A stretch of 64,000 nucleotides of DNA from an uncultured Tenacibaculum sp. GTDB lineage: Bacteria > Bacteroidota > Bacteroidia > Flavobacteriales > Flavobacteriaceae. Where the stretch lies: the NCBI GenBank assembly GCA_947501615.1, contig CANMWK010000005.1:124001-188000 (forward strand), in the 5' to 3' direction. The notes under the pieces are model-generated. The model searched no databases. It was not told where the DNA came from and saw nothing but the letters and a program-made list of their open reading frames with translations. This document shows positions 1-8,547 of the stretch, piece after piece. The translations under genes were made by a program, and so were the position numbers. Within the stretch, counting starts at the first letter, position 1, and each line of letters opens with the position of its first letter.

Positions 1-58
1 TTAACTGAATTAAGTTTTTATCATCTGTTTTTCCGACAGCAAGTAATTTGATTTTCAA
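1..58 (-). CDS. rlmH: RlmH, 23S rRNA pseudouridine-1915 N3-methyltransferase (5' end only)
   Basis: Only the first 19 codons lie inside the window. Read on the minus strand from a TTG at 58 they give MKIKLLAVGKTDDKNLIQL, which matches the conserved N-terminus of RlmH. This SPOUT-fold enzyme methylates the pseudouridine in helix 69 of 23S rRNA. No ATG is available upstream in this frame before the family-like start, so TTG is the likely initiator. The gene is divergent from nadC, a neighbourhood I recall from other Flavobacteriaceae. The identification rests on a short stretch but the match is specific. Confidence 0.75.
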   Translation of the reverse strand, partial: MKIKLLAVGKTDDKNLIQL

Positions 59-76
59 TTTAAATTTTATGGTAGA

Positions 77-122
77 TCGAGCGGAGTCGAAACTATTTTA
101 ATAACCTCTCGACTCCGCTCGA
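77..122. repeat. Dispersed GC-rich inverted repeat, copy 1
   Basis: The perfect 14-base arms TCGAGCGGAGTCGA (77-90) and TCGACTCCGCTCGA (109-122) enclose an AT-rich 18-base spacer. The arms are far richer in G+C than their surroundings. A second copy with identical arms lies at 43512-43575, so this is a dispersed intergenic element. The function is unknown; a hairpin at transcript ends is one possibility. Confidence 0.75.
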
Positions 123-221
123 GGAGACACAATAGGTGTCGGTGATGAAATTACAAATGTTAAAATAATATTTTTAAGTAATTTGCAAGTGTTTACTTCG
201 CAACCCTTAGTTTGTAATTCA

Positions 222-250
222 TAATTGTAAAAATGCTATTTTTACAATTA
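222..250 (+). promoter_or_regulatory. Perfect hairpin in the nadC leader
   Basis: The arms TAATTGTAAAAAT (222-234) and ATTTTTACAATTA (238-250) are perfectly complementary around a 3-base loop, ending 13 bases before the nadC ATG. The same bases form a 29-base DNA palindrome. It could be an operator or an RNA structure near the ribosome site. It is not followed by a T-tract, so a terminator is unlikely. No function is proven. Confidence 0.4.
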
Positions 251-263
251 GAATACAAATAAA

Positions 264-1124
264 ATGATATCAAAAGAACAATTTAATAAAGAATTAGAGC
301 TAATAATTTCAAATGCTATTCGTGAAGATATAGGAGATGGAGATCATACTTCACTTTCGTGCATTCCGGCAAGTGCAACAGGTAAAGCAAAACTATTAGT
401 TAAAGATGAAGGGATTATAGCAGGAGTAGCATTTGCCAAAAAAGTGTTTGCTTATGTTGATAAAGATTTAGAAGTTGAAACTCTAATTAATGATGGAGAA
501 AAAGTAAAATACGGAGATATTGTTTTTTATGTTTCAGGAAAATCACAATCTATTCTTCAAGCAGAGCGTTTGGTTTTAAATGCAATGCAACGTATGAGTG
601 CTATCGCTACTAAAACAGCTTTTTTTATGGGGCTTTTAGAAGGTACTAAAACAAAAGTTTTAGATACAAGAAAAACAACTCCAGGTATTCGTGCTCTAGA
701 AAAATGGGCTGTAAAAATTGGTGGAGGTGAGAACCATCGTTTTGCTTTATACGATATGGTAATGATTAAAGATAATCACATTGATTTTGCTGGAGGAATA
801 ACCCAAGCCATCACAAAAACAAAAGCATATTTAGCAGAGAAAAATTTAGATATTAAAATTATTGTTGAAGCTAGAGACTTAGATGAAATTAAAGAGATTT
901 TATCGAATGAAGGAGTATATAGAATTTTAATAGATAACTTTAATTACGAAGATACTAGAAAAGCTGTAGAACTTATTGGAGATACTTGTTTAACAGAAAG
1001 TTCTGGAGGGATTAATGAGAAAACTATTCGTAAATATGCGGAATGTGGTGTGGATTTTATCTCTTCAGGAGCTTTAACGCATTCGGTGTATAATTTAGAT
1101 TTAAGTTTAAAAGCGGTTGATTAG
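264..1124 (+). CDS. nadC: Nicotinate-nucleotide pyrophosphorylase (quinolinate phosphoribosyltransferase)
   Basis: NadC makes nicotinate mononucleotide from quinolinate and PRPP, releasing CO2 and pyrophosphate, in de novo NAD synthesis in the cytoplasm. The 286-residue length is normal for the family. An N-terminal alpha/beta sandwich (about residues 1-115) precedes the barrel carrying TRKTTPG at 135-141, the HR pair at 158-159 and KDNH at 169-172, which bind quinolinate and phosphoribosyl groups. The ATG at 264 starts at the usual N-terminus. No nadA or nadB is next to it. The stop overlaps the next start by one base (TAGTG), so the two genes are probably co-transcribed. Confidence 0.95.
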   Translation: MISKEQFNKELELIISNAIREDIGDGDHTSLSCIPASATGKAKLLVKDEGIIAGVAFAKKVFAYVDKDLEVETLINDGEKVKYGDIVFYVSGKSQSILQAERLVLNAMQRMSAIATKTAFFMGLLEGTKTKVLDTRKTTPGIRALEKWAVKIGGGENHRFALYDMVMIKDNHIDFAGGITQAITKTKAYLAEKNLDIKIIVEARDLDEIKEILSNEGVYRILIDNFNYEDTRKAVELIGDTCLTESSGGINEKTIRKYAECGVDFISSGALTHSVYNLDLSLKAVD

Positions 1125-1579
1125 TGAAGGTTAAATATTTGCTTTTATTTTTTTTAATGAGTCAAGTTTTTGCTATAGCTCAAGCTTGCGGTTCAGGTGT
1201 TTTTACACTTGAAGTAAAATTAGATAAAAATGAAAGTTTAGCATATGAAATACTACAAATACAGCAAGAGTTTGAAAGTTTAATGTATAAAGATTTTTAT
1301 CATGGTTATATAATTAATCAAGATAAAGCCAATGCATTGAAAGTTGAACCTTTAGAGGTTGATAGAATTCCGTCACTTAAAAATCAAGCAGCTATTTCTA
1401 TACATAAAATGAAAGGAAATTCAATAGCATTTAAAACAATAGAAACAGGGTATTATGTTCATTTGTTAAAAATAAAAACCAAAAAGAAGGAAATATATAT
1501 GTTGGCAAATTTGTTTGGTGGATGTAATAGAAAATCTACTTTGGTTTTAGGTGAAAAAGTATATTTAATTAAACATTAA
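1124..1579 (+). CDS. Secreted protein of unknown function, 151 aa
   Basis: I do not recognise a family. The protein has a clear signal peptide (basic start, hydrophobic stretch to about residue 17, then AIAQA) and the mature part has cysteines near residue 22 and near residue 134 that could form a disulphide. The body is lysine-rich with predicted alternating strands. GTG is the likely start, because it overlaps the nadC stop by one base and directly precedes the signal peptide. The close coupling suggests translational coupling to nadC rather than a shared function. The export call is stronger than anything about role. Confidence 0.65.
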   Translation: MKVKYLLLFFLMSQVFAIAQACGSGVFTLEVKLDKNESLAYEILQIQQEFESLMYKDFYHGYIINQDKANALKVEPLEVDRIPSLKNQAAISIHKMKGNSIAFKTIETGYYVHLLKIKTKKKEIYMLANLFGGCNRKSTLVLGEKVYLIKH

Positions 1580-1582
1580 CAA

Positions 1583-2203
1583 ATGTTCGGGCCAGATAAA
1601 GACACACAGTTTCCTTTAGAGAATTATAATAGACTTTGCTTTTTAAAAAACATCGTTAAGAATCCTAACATAATTATTGGCGATTATACCTATTATGACG
1701 ATTTTGAAAACGTAGAAAACTTCGAGAAAAATGTAAAATATCATTTCGATTTTACAGGGGATAAGTTAATTATCGGTAAGTTTTGTATGATAGCATCTGG
1801 AGTTAGTTTTATTATGAATGGAGCAAATCATCTTACTGAAGCAATTTCTACATATCCTTTTGCCATTTTTGGAAATGGTTGGGAGAAAGCTATGGAAGGA
1901 AAATCATATCCAAACAAAGGTAATATAGTGATAGGTAATGACGTTTGGATAGGGCATAATGCAACTATTATGGCAGGTGTAACTATAGGAGATGGAGCAA
2001 TCATAGCCACAAACTCAACTATTGTTAAAGATGTTCCACCGTATACTATTGTTGGAGGAAATCCAGGAAGAGAAATTAAAAAACGTTTTGATAAGGATAC
2101 TATTGAAGCATTATTAGAAATTAAATGGTGGAATTGGCCTGTAGAAAAAATAACTGCAAATATTCAAAACCTAACAAGTAATTCAATTCATAAACTTATA
2201 TAA
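1583..2203 (+). CDS. Vat/CatB-type hexapeptide-repeat O-acetyltransferase
   Basis: This is a left-handed beta-helix acetyltransferase of the xenobiotic acetyltransferase (XAT) class, which uses acetyl-CoA. The isoleucine-rich hexapeptide repeats run from about residues 60 to 165 (for example IVIGNDVWIGHNATIMAGV), and MNGANH ends in the probable catalytic His83. STYPF and FGNGW nearby are typical of Vat and CatB proteins, and the 206-residue length fits. Vat enzymes acetylate streptogramin A and CatB acetylates chloramphenicol, but many chromosomal relatives have unknown substrates, so resistance should not be assumed. The gene starts 3 bases after the preceding stop and lies 13 bases before the peptidase gene. 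Confidence 0.85.
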   Translation: MFGPDKDTQFPLENYNRLCFLKNIVKNPNIIIGDYTYYDDFENVENFEKNVKYHFDFTGDKLIIGKFCMIASGVSFIMNGANHLTEAISTYPFAIFGNGWEKAMEGKSYPNKGNIVIGNDVWIGHNATIMAGVTIGDGAIIATNSTIVKDVPPYTIVGGNPGREIKKRFDKDTIEALLEIKWWNWPVEKITANIQNLTSNSIHKLI

Positions 2204-2216
2204 ATAGTGTTTTAAA

Positions 2217-4328
2217 ATGAAAAATCATATTATAATAATTGTAATACTAACTTTAATAGTTGGATGTAATACAAAAGAAACAAAAAAAGAAAATATCCAA
2301 GATACTATGAGTGAAACAGGAAATCCTTTATTAGTGAAAAGTACTTTAGATTATGGTGCGCCAGATTTTACTAAAATTAAAGACGAACATTTTATGCCTG
2401 CTATTTTAAAAGGAATGGAAGTTCAAAATGAAGCGATAGCAAAAATTGTAGCAAATTCTGAAGGGCCTACATTTGGTAATACAATTTTAGCACTTGAAGA
2501 AAGTAGCAAAACATTAGATAATGTAAATGCTGTTTTTTCAGCTTTAGCTAGTGCTCATACAAACGATATTTTAACAGAAAACAAAAAAGAATTAGCTCCC
2601 AAGTTTTCTAAACATAATGATGAAATTGTACTAAATACAAAACTATTTGAACGTATAAAAACAGTATATACTGCTTTACCATCGTTACGAATAGATGAAG
2701 AATCAAAACATTTAGTAAGAGAGTATTACAAGAAGTTTGTTAAGGCAGGGGCAAATTTATCTGAAGAAAAAAAGCAAGAATTGAAAGAGATTAATGCTAA
2801 AATAGCTAGTTTATCTAATGATTTTGGTAAAAAATTATTAGATGCAAGTAAAAAGGGAGGAGTAGTTGTTTCTGATAAAGACAAATTAAAAGGTTTTTCA
2901 GAAGATAAAATCAAGTCAATTGAAAAAGACGGGAAATATGAAATTCAATTAATTAACACAACACAACAACCATCTTTACAAACATTAACAGATAGAAAAG
3001 TTAGGGAAGAGTTATTTAAAAAATCAGTATGTAGAACAGAAGGAGGTGAGTTTGATACTTCAGATTTAGTAAAGCAGTTGGTTATATTACGTGCAAAAAA
3101 AGCTAAAATTTTAGGTTTTGATAACTATGCAGGTTGGAGTTTGCAAGGAACTATGGCTTCTACTCCAGATAAAGTTTTTGAGATGTTTAAAAATTTAATT
3201 CCGGGTTCTTTAGATAAAGCAGCTTCCGAAATAAAAGAAATTCAAGCAGAGATTACAAAAAATGGAGGAGATTTTAAATTAACTCCCTATGATTGGAATC
3301 TTTATGCAGAGAAAGTACGTAAGTCTAAATATAATTTAGATGAACAAGAAGTTAAGCAATACTTTGAAATTACAAATGTTTTAGAGAAAGGAGTATTCTT
3401 TGCTGCAACGAAATTGTACGGAATTACATTTAAAAAACGTACAGACATCCCAGTATATCATCCAGATGTTGTAGTATATGAGGTTTTTGAAGAAGATGGA
3501 AGCAAACTAGGTTTATTCTATGGAGATTTCTTTGCGAGAGATAGTAAAAGAGGAGGTGCTTGGATGAGTCCTTTTGTTAAACAATCGAAATTACGCAATC
3601 AAAAACCTGTAATTTATAATGTATGTAACTCACCAAAACCAGCAGAAGGAGAACCAGCTTTAATTAGTTTTGATGAAGTAGAAACGATGTTTCATGAATT
3701 TGGACACGCACTACATGGTTTGTTTGGTGATCAAAAATATGCTTCAATTTCAGGAACTAGCACAGCTAGAGATTTTGTTGAGTTTCCATCACAGTTCAAC
3801 GAAAACTGGGCAACACATCCTGAAGTATTAAACAACTATGCATTGCATTATAAAACAGGTAAAGTTATACCAGATGTATTATTAAATAAAATAAAAGAAG
3901 CGGGAACGTTTAATCAGGGGTATTCGATTATAGAAAACTTATGTTCTTCTAATTTAGATATGCAATGGCATACAATCAGTTTAGATACAAATGTAGAGGA
4001 TGTAGCTAAGTTTGAAGAAGAAGCTTTAGCTAAAATGAATTTAAAAATAGATGAAATTCCGCCAAGATATCGTTCTACGTATTTTGCACATATTTTCAGT
4101 GGAGGATATGCAGCTGGGTATTATTCTTATCTATGGACAGAAATGTTAAGTCATGATGCATACGATTGGTTTAAAAACAACGGATTGTTAACGCGAGCAA
4201 ATGGAGATAAATTCCGAAAAGAAGTATTATCTAAAGGAAATACGATGGACTATGCTGAAATGTATAAAGTTTTTGCAGGACGTGATCCTAAAGCAGCACC
4301 TATGTTGCAAGCTAGAGGATTGAAGTAG
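2217..4328 (+). CDS. dcp: M3-family peptidyl-dipeptidase, lipoprotein
   Basis: This zinc metallopeptidase of the M3 (thimet oligopeptidase/Dcp) family removes dipeptides from the C-termini of short peptides. The zinc site is HEFGH, with ligands His493 and His497, and Glu522 sits 25 residues after the second His, as expected for M3. The enzyme domain fills residues 40-703, which is the full family length. The N-terminus is a lipoprotein signal ending in the lipobox LIVGC, so it is probably anchored on the periplasmic side, as is common for Bacteroidota Dcp. It follows the acetyltransferase by 13 bases and ends before a strong terminator. Confidence 0.92.
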   Translation: MKNHIIIIVILTLIVGCNTKETKKENIQDTMSETGNPLLVKSTLDYGAPDFTKIKDEHFMPAILKGMEVQNEAIAKIVANSEGPTFGNTILALEESSKTLDNVNAVFSALASAHTNDILTENKKELAPKFSKHNDEIVLNTKLFERIKTVYTALPSLRIDEESKHLVREYYKKFVKAGANLSEEKKQELKEINAKIASLSNDFGKKLLDASKKGGVVVSDKDKLKGFSEDKIKSIEKDGKYEIQLINTTQQPSLQTLTDRKVREELFKKSVCRTEGGEFDTSDLVKQLVILRAKKAKILGFDNYAGWSLQGTMASTPDKVFEMFKNLIPGSLDKAASEIKEIQAEITKNGGDFKLTPYDWNLYAEKVRKSKYNLDEQEVKQYFEITNVLEKGVFFAATKLYGITFKKRTDIPVYHPDVVVYEVFEEDGSKLGLFYGDFFARDSKRGGAWMSPFVKQSKLRNQKPVIYNVCNSPKPAEGEPALISFDEVETMFHEFGHALHGLFGDQKYASISGTSTARDFVEFPSQFNENWATHPEVLNNYALHYKTGKVIPDVLLNKIKEAGTFNQGYSIIENLCSSNLDMQWHTISLDTNVEDVAKFEEEALAKMNLKIDEIPPRYRSTYFAHIFSGGYAAGYYSYLWTEMLSHDAYDWFKNNGLLTRANGDKFRKEVLSKGNTMDYAEMYKVFAGRDPKAAPMLQARGLK

Positions 4329-4447
4329 TTTAGAGTTTTTAGTAAGCAGTTTTAGTGATTATTTATCTATAATTAAAGCTTTAGTATGTGCTTAAAAGTT
4401 ATGTGAAATACTGAGTAAGCAACATAGAATAATGCTAAATAAGGCAG

Positions 4448-4530
4448 AAAAAGACTACTATTTTACAGATATTAATTAAAAACGATCAGAAGTGTGTTTT
4501 CTGATCGTTTTTAATTTTTATAGATGTAAT
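4448..4530. repeat. Direct repeat containing a terminator, copy 1
   Basis: About 83 bases starting AAAAAGACTACTATTTTACA recur almost unchanged at 6235-6317. The repeat contains the terminator described at 4474-4516. The two copies bracket the pair of paralogous lipoprotein genes at 4674-6195. The rest of the 345-base gap between 4329 and 4673 is AT-rich, and I see no further gene or signal in it. Confidence 0.8.
4474..4516 (+). terminator. Strong hairpin terminator after the M3 peptidase
   Basis: An 18-base perfect stem (AATTAAAAACGATCAGAA at 4474-4491 with its complement at 4499-4516) has a 7-base loop and T-rich 3' arm. Because the stem is flanked by A- and T-runs on the two sides it could work in both directions. 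It lies 145 bases after the peptidase stop. Confidence 0.75.
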
Positions 4531-4673
4531 TTTGATTGAAATTGTCAGGGGGGCTTACTACATATATACAATTAATTTTTATTAATGATGTTAAGTATTC
4601 CTAGTTTAGTATTGGTAATGCTAGTTTTAACACGAATAATATGTGTTGGTTATATCAAAAGAAGTATAAGTAA

Positions 4674-5387
4674 ATGAAGAATTTTATCATATTGTTATCA
4701 TTAGTGATGATAGTGAGTTGTCAAGTAGATGCTCAAAAGAGTATTAATTTAGAGACTATAGATCTAGGTTTTTCTGCTGAAAAATATTATGAAAATAATA
4801 AAAGCCTAAGGAAACAAATTTCGAAAGATATTAAAGCCTTGTCACTTAAAATTGAAAGCGATCAAAAAAATAAAGAATATAAGAAGAAATTAAAAGAGCT
4901 TATTGATAAAAAATATGCGATTAATCTCATTGAGAGATCAGTTTGGACGGTAGCTATAGATGAAACTAAGGAACAAACAGAAGAGAACTCAAAAGATTGG
5001 CTTGTTGAATATGATATGAGTTCTCACTCAACTGTAGATTCTACAGCGTATTTTAAGGAGGTTATATTTCCAGTTATTAATTTTTTTGAGGAACCAAATG
5101 GGGAATTTGTTGCATTAAATGTAATCTCAAATAGTGATATACCTATAAAAGATTGGTTTGCTACTATGAGTAAAACACTTACGAAAAGTTGTGGTGAACC
5201 AAAAGAAAAAGATTTTGCATTTTATGACGAGTATAAATTTATAGAATGGAATAGTGATGAATTTGTCTATGTATTAGTAGTGTCTAAAGAAATGAAGGGG
5301 AGGATTCGGTTTTTTATTGTTAATAAAGCGCATATAAACGATATCAGACAAGAGTTTGCTGAAGGAAGTTGGAGGTTTCTTAGGTAA
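4674..5387 (+). CDS. Putative lipoprotein of unknown function, paralogue A
   Basis: I do not recognise a family. The 237-residue protein begins with a signal ending in the lipobox MIVSC at about residue 16, followed by QVDAQKSINLE, which is nearly identical in the next gene. A lysine-rich, helix-prone region follows at about residues 35-80, and the C-terminal half has conserved aromatic and Gly/Pro positions (KSCGEPKEK, FIEWNSDEFVYVL) shared with paralogue B. The pattern resembles a membrane-anchored protein with a coiled N-part and a beta-rich C-part. It is a tandem duplicate of the neighbour at 5458, 70 bases downstream. Confidence 0.65.
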   Translation: MKNFIILLSLVMIVSCQVDAQKSINLETIDLGFSAEKYYENNKSLRKQISKDIKALSLKIESDQKNKEYKKKLKELIDKKYAINLIERSVWTVAIDETKEQTEENSKDWLVEYDMSSHSTVDSTAYFKEVIFPVINFFEEPNGEFVALNVISNSDIPIKDWFATMSKTLTKSCGEPKEKDFAFYDEYKFIEWNSDEFVYVLVVSKEMKGRIRFFIVNKAHINDIRQEFAEGSWRFLR

Positions 5388-5457
5388 AGAAAATTTAGCA
5401 TCCATGAAAATTAGCTACGAATTTGTTAAAAAACAAAAACCAACAAATACAAATTAA

Positions 5458-6195
5458 ATGAAGAACCTTATTATATTTTTATTGCTACTAATTCTGGTAG
5501 GCTGTCAAGTAGATGCTCAAAAGAGTATTAACCTTGAAGAAATAGGTGTTGATTTCAATATAAAAGGTTATATAAAACCTTATGAAGATAAAAGAAGTGC
5601 GCTTCAAAAGAAATCCAAAATGTTTTTTAAAAAGATTTTTACTGATAAAAATGCATCTAAACAAGATACTTTAGCTTATAAGAAAATACAATCAGAACTA
5701 CTAGAAATTAATTCGTTTAAAGTAGATTCTCTATACCATGTTATTGATGAAGAAAAAATATGGAGTGATGAAAATAAAAAGAAATGGGCAGTAAGTTATG
5801 GTATGATGTCTTACGCAAGTATAAACAGAACTTCGTATTTTAAAAGTATAAATTTTCCAAAAGTTAGTTTTTTACAAGATTTAAAAGGTGGTTTTATAGC
5901 AGTAAGTGCAACAACTCATTATAGAAAACCTAAACCTAAAGACTTTAAAAGTTTATATAAATATTTATGTGAGAGGTATGGGAAACCGAAGGTTAAAAAA
6001 ATCAGAGCAATGGCAAAGAATAAATTTTCATTTCAATGGGTTGGAGAAAAGTTAGTTTATAATATGATTTCTGATGTTGACGAATATTCTTTTGAAAACA
6101 CAAAATATAATCTTCACTTTTATGTAATAAATAAAAAATATAACGAGTTTGTTAGAGGTAAAATAGGAATTGGAGATTGGATTGATTTAAAATAA
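5458..6195 (+). CDS. Putative lipoprotein of unknown function, paralogue B
   Basis: This 245-residue protein is a diverged duplicate of the one at 4674. Both have a lipobox (ILVGC here), the identical segment QVDAQKSINLE just after it, a Lys-rich helical part, a SYGMMS/YDMSS-like motif, then a region where YGKPK and FQWVGEKLVYN align with CGEPK and IEWNSDEFVYV. DNA identity is high over the signal-peptide end and falls quickly afterwards, so the duplication is not recent apart from that stretch, or the end has been kept by conversion. The function is unknown, and the cell envelope is the likely location. Confidence 0.65.
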   Translation: MKNLIIFLLLLILVGCQVDAQKSINLEEIGVDFNIKGYIKPYEDKRSALQKKSKMFFKKIFTDKNASKQDTLAYKKIQSELLEINSFKVDSLYHVIDEEKIWSDENKKKWAVSYGMMSYASINRTSYFKSINFPKVSFLQDLKGGFIAVSATTHYRKPKPKDFKSLYKYLCERYGKPKVKKIRAMAKNKFSFQWVGEKLVYNMISDVDEYSFENTKYNLHFYVINKKYNEFVRGKIGIGDWIDLK

Positions 6196-6234
6196 TTATA
6201 AAAATTTCTTATTTCTCATTACTTACAAGATCAA

Positions 6235-6317
6235 AAAAAGACTACTATTTTACAGATATTAATTAAAAACGATCAGAATTATATTTTCTAATCGTTTTTA
6301 ATTTTTATAGATGTAGT
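6235..6317. repeat. Direct repeat containing a terminator, copy 2
   Basis: This is the second copy of the sequence at 4448-4530, offset by 1787 bases, with a handful of differences, most of them in the hairpin loop. It follows the stop of paralogue B by 39 bases. Confidence 0.8.
6261..6303 (+). terminator. Hairpin terminator after lipoprotein paralogue B
   Basis: The stem 6261-6278 pairs with 6286-6303 with one mismatch in 18 and a 7-base loop. It is the same structure as at 4474-4516. The mismatch (a G to A change in the right arm) weakens but does not abolish it. Confidence 0.65.
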
Positions 6318-6343
6318 TTTATTAAAGTTTTAAATAGTGAATA

Positions 6344-6751
6344 ATGAAGTTAAATATAATTCTAATCTTAATGATTATAAATGTTCAAGCGCAGCAAACA
6401 AAAGAAAATTTACTAAATAAAACATTTTCAGCAAAAGTAGGTTCTATATATGAAGAAACTCCAGATGATAACCCATGTGCTGGACAACAAGTGTTTTTAG
6501 TATTACAATTCAGTGAGAAAAAGGTAGAAGTCATAGAGAAAAATATATCAAGTTGTAATAAAGAAACTATAGTGTATAAACTAGAATATTCATGGAAATT
6601 AAAAGGACAAGAGGTTGTAATTTTCACTAAACCAGAAGAGGTTGCGTATACCTATTTAGAAAAATTGAAATTAAAATTAATAGCTGAAAAATTATTAGGT
6701 ACAATTACGTATGATAATGGTAAAGTTATTGAACATGATTTTAAACAATAA
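6344..6751 (+). CDS. Small secreted protein of unknown function, 135 aa
   Basis: I do not recognise a family. A short signal peptide (hydrophobic residues 3-14, then VQAQ) is followed by a roughly 120-residue domain with two cysteines, in NPCAGQQ and SSCNKE, that could pair. The body alternates hydrophobic residues (VFLVLQF, YKLEYSWKLKGQEVVIF, KLLGTITYD) like a small beta-barrel or lipocalin-like fold, but that is only an impression. It ends 3 bases before the next start, suggesting an operon with the 6755 gene. Confidence 0.6.
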   Translation: MKLNIILILMIINVQAQQTKENLLNKTFSAKVGSIYEETPDDNPCAGQQVFLVLQFSEKKVEVIEKNISSCNKETIVYKLEYSWKLKGQEVVIFTKPEEVAYTYLEKLKLKLIAEKLLGTITYDNGKVIEHDFKQ

Positions 6752-6754
6752 ATT

Positions 6755-7288
6755 GTGGTATTAAATAGCAAGAATAAAATAGTAAGTGTTGCTTTTTTAA
6801 TAGCTTTTAATCTGTTGTTTTCTCAAGTAGATACCTTAAGCGTTTTTCAGGCAGATACACTTGTTTTTAATAAAAAAGAAGTTATAATCCATCGCCCATG
6901 CAGTAATCCAGAACTTTCAGTTTATTATGAATTGAAATCGCCAAAAGAGAACGTCTATTATTTTGTTTATAACCCTAAAAAACAACTCATAAAAGAAGGT
7001 GTAGTCGTATTCAAAAAAGATGAAAAAGGAAATGTATTTAAGAAATATTTTTTAAACAAAAAGAGGTATTATTATAAGACTAATGGATACTTAGATGTAA
7101 TTAATCATGATGGGATAAAGTCAGTATACTACAAAGGGAAAAATGAAATAAAAAGTATAAGATATATTGATGCTACATCTCAAATTCCGACAAGAGAAGA
7201 ATTCTACAGAAAAAATAAATTAGTGAAAACAAAAGTTTACACTAATTTTTATGCAAACAAGTACTATACGGTAAAAAATAGAAAATAA
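6755..7288 (+). CDS. Secreted protein of unknown function, 177 aa
   Basis: GTG at 6755 gives a signal peptide (SVAFLIAFNLLFSQ) ending at about residue 24. The rest is Lys/Tyr-rich with repeated short strands such as YYFVYNPKKQLIKEG, YKTNGYLDVINHDG and KSVYYKGKNEIKSIRYI. These resemble the MORN-like or YwqK-type repeats seen in many Bacteroidota exported proteins. I would not assign a function from this. It is 3 bases downstream of the 135-residue gene and 9 bases upstream of the SH3-domain gene, so all are probably one transcript. Confidence 0.55.
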   Translation: MVLNSKNKIVSVAFLIAFNLLFSQVDTLSVFQADTLVFNKKEVIIHRPCSNPELSVYYELKSPKENVYYFVYNPKKQLIKEGVVVFKKDEKGNVFKKYFLNKKRYYYKTNGYLDVINHDGIKSVYYKGKNEIKSIRYIDATSQIPTREEFYRKNKLVKTKVYTNFYANKYYTVKNRK

Positions 7289-7297
7289 AGAGTTTTT

Positions 7298-8512
7298 ATG
7301 AGGAGTGTTTTAATTTTTAATTATTTGGTAATTTTTTTTTCATTTTCTGTCTATGCGCATCAAATAAAAAAAACATCAAGTGTACATGTTTCAAAAGATA
7401 CTACAACTTATTACGTATTGGCAACAAATGGGTTAAATTACAGAGATAAGCCTTGGGGGAAAGTTTTAGGGAAGTTTAAACCTTTAACTAAAGTGAAAAT
7501 AGTAGAGCGAACAGGTAATTTTAGCACGATAAAAGTCAACTCTAATCCTGTAGAAGGGGAGTGGGTAGGTATAAAAACCACAAAAAAATCTGAAAAAGTT
7601 TATGTTTTTGATGGCTTTTTAGTTCAACGAAAAAAACGAGATGCATCTAAAATATATGATTTTCAAAGTTATCATATTAAAAAACCAGAGCAATATTTTG
7701 GTTTTATTCCCTTGACAGACGATGCTTCTTTATATGAATACAAAACAGGAGAAATTATTCGAAAAGAATTTCTGGGAAAAAACGAAGCAAAACGAAATAC
7801 AATTACTGGAAATTACAGAAAGATTTTTCTTTTTCAGTTAGGAATTAGAGAAACAGATTTTATTTATATCTATCGTTATTTTAATAATCAGATATTAAAA
7901 ATTCAAGTAAAAGAATTGGCTATAATAGCAGACCCTAATCCATATGGAGTTAGCGATGATATAGATGCAGGAGAGTATATCATAGGGTTTAGTCTGCGAG
8001 GTAAAATAGCAGCAAAAGAAACAGGTGCTTATTACAGATCTTTAGTAGCTATAGGTAGTCAAAACCCTTTTCAAAAAGGAGGATTAAAACCTTTAATTTG
8101 GAAAAGAGTAGACAAAAATAAATATTCAAAAGAAACAGTTGAGATTATCACATCACTTGAGAAAAACAAAGAAGGTACTGCTGATGTTTTTGAATTTCAT
8201 TACAACAAATATACCTATTTTTTAAGAGTAGATAAAAATAAACGAAGGTATTTTCAAGACCCATCAATAACAATAGTTTTTGACGGTAAAGTAGTTAAAA
8301 CGTTAATGATGGGAGGTGGTGAAGGAAGTTCTCCTACACCATTAACTTTTGGTGATTCAAAACAATATTTGATGCAGTGGACAGGGATTTTATTAAAAAA
8401 TAGAAACCCTGTGATTTTCGGGTTGTCGTTTCAATCATTTGGTTGTGAGGGTATACATTTTTTAAACGAAAAAGAAAAAAGTATGTATGTTTTGTGTGAT
8501 AATAGACATTAA
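7298..8512 (+). CDS. Secreted SH3-domain protein, 404 aa
   Basis: A signal peptide (residues 1-20, ending VYAH) is followed by a bacterial SH3-like domain at about residues 40-110 (YYVLATNGLNYRDKP, a GKVLGKFKPLTKVKIVE strand pair and EWVGIK), which often binds cell-wall peptides. Residues 170-404 form a second region not known to me that is clearly shared with the next gene: an R/KE-x-D block, NPFQKG followed by KP-x-IWK, QWTG, and a C-terminus with paired cysteines and a final RH. It probably acts in the periplasm or at the surface. The shared region may be a domain family worth naming. Confidence 0.65.
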   Translation: MRSVLIFNYLVIFFSFSVYAHQIKKTSSVHVSKDTTTYYVLATNGLNYRDKPWGKVLGKFKPLTKVKIVERTGNFSTIKVNSNPVEGEWVGIKTTKKSEKVYVFDGFLVQRKKRDASKIYDFQSYHIKKPEQYFGFIPLTDDASLYEYKTGEIIRKEFLGKNEAKRNTITGNYRKIFLFQLGIRETDFIYIYRYFNNQILKIQVKELAIIADPNPYGVSDDIDAGEYIIGFSLRGKIAAKETGAYYRSLVAIGSQNPFQKGGLKPLIWKRVDKNKYSKETVEIITSLEKNKEGTADVFEFHYNKYTYFLRVDKNKRRYFQDPSITIVFDGKVVKTLMMGGGEGSSPTPLTFGDSKQYLMQWTGILLKNRNPVIFGLSFQSFGCEGIHFLNEKEKSMYVLCDNRH

Positions 8513-8547
8513 ATGCTATAGTTAATTTAAAAAAGAATGTTAGTAAA

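Noticed and set aside
1583..2203. Streptogramin or chloramphenicol resistance gene
   Set aside because: The Vat/CatB motifs are present, but chromosomal relatives with unknown substrates are common; no mobile element surrounds it.
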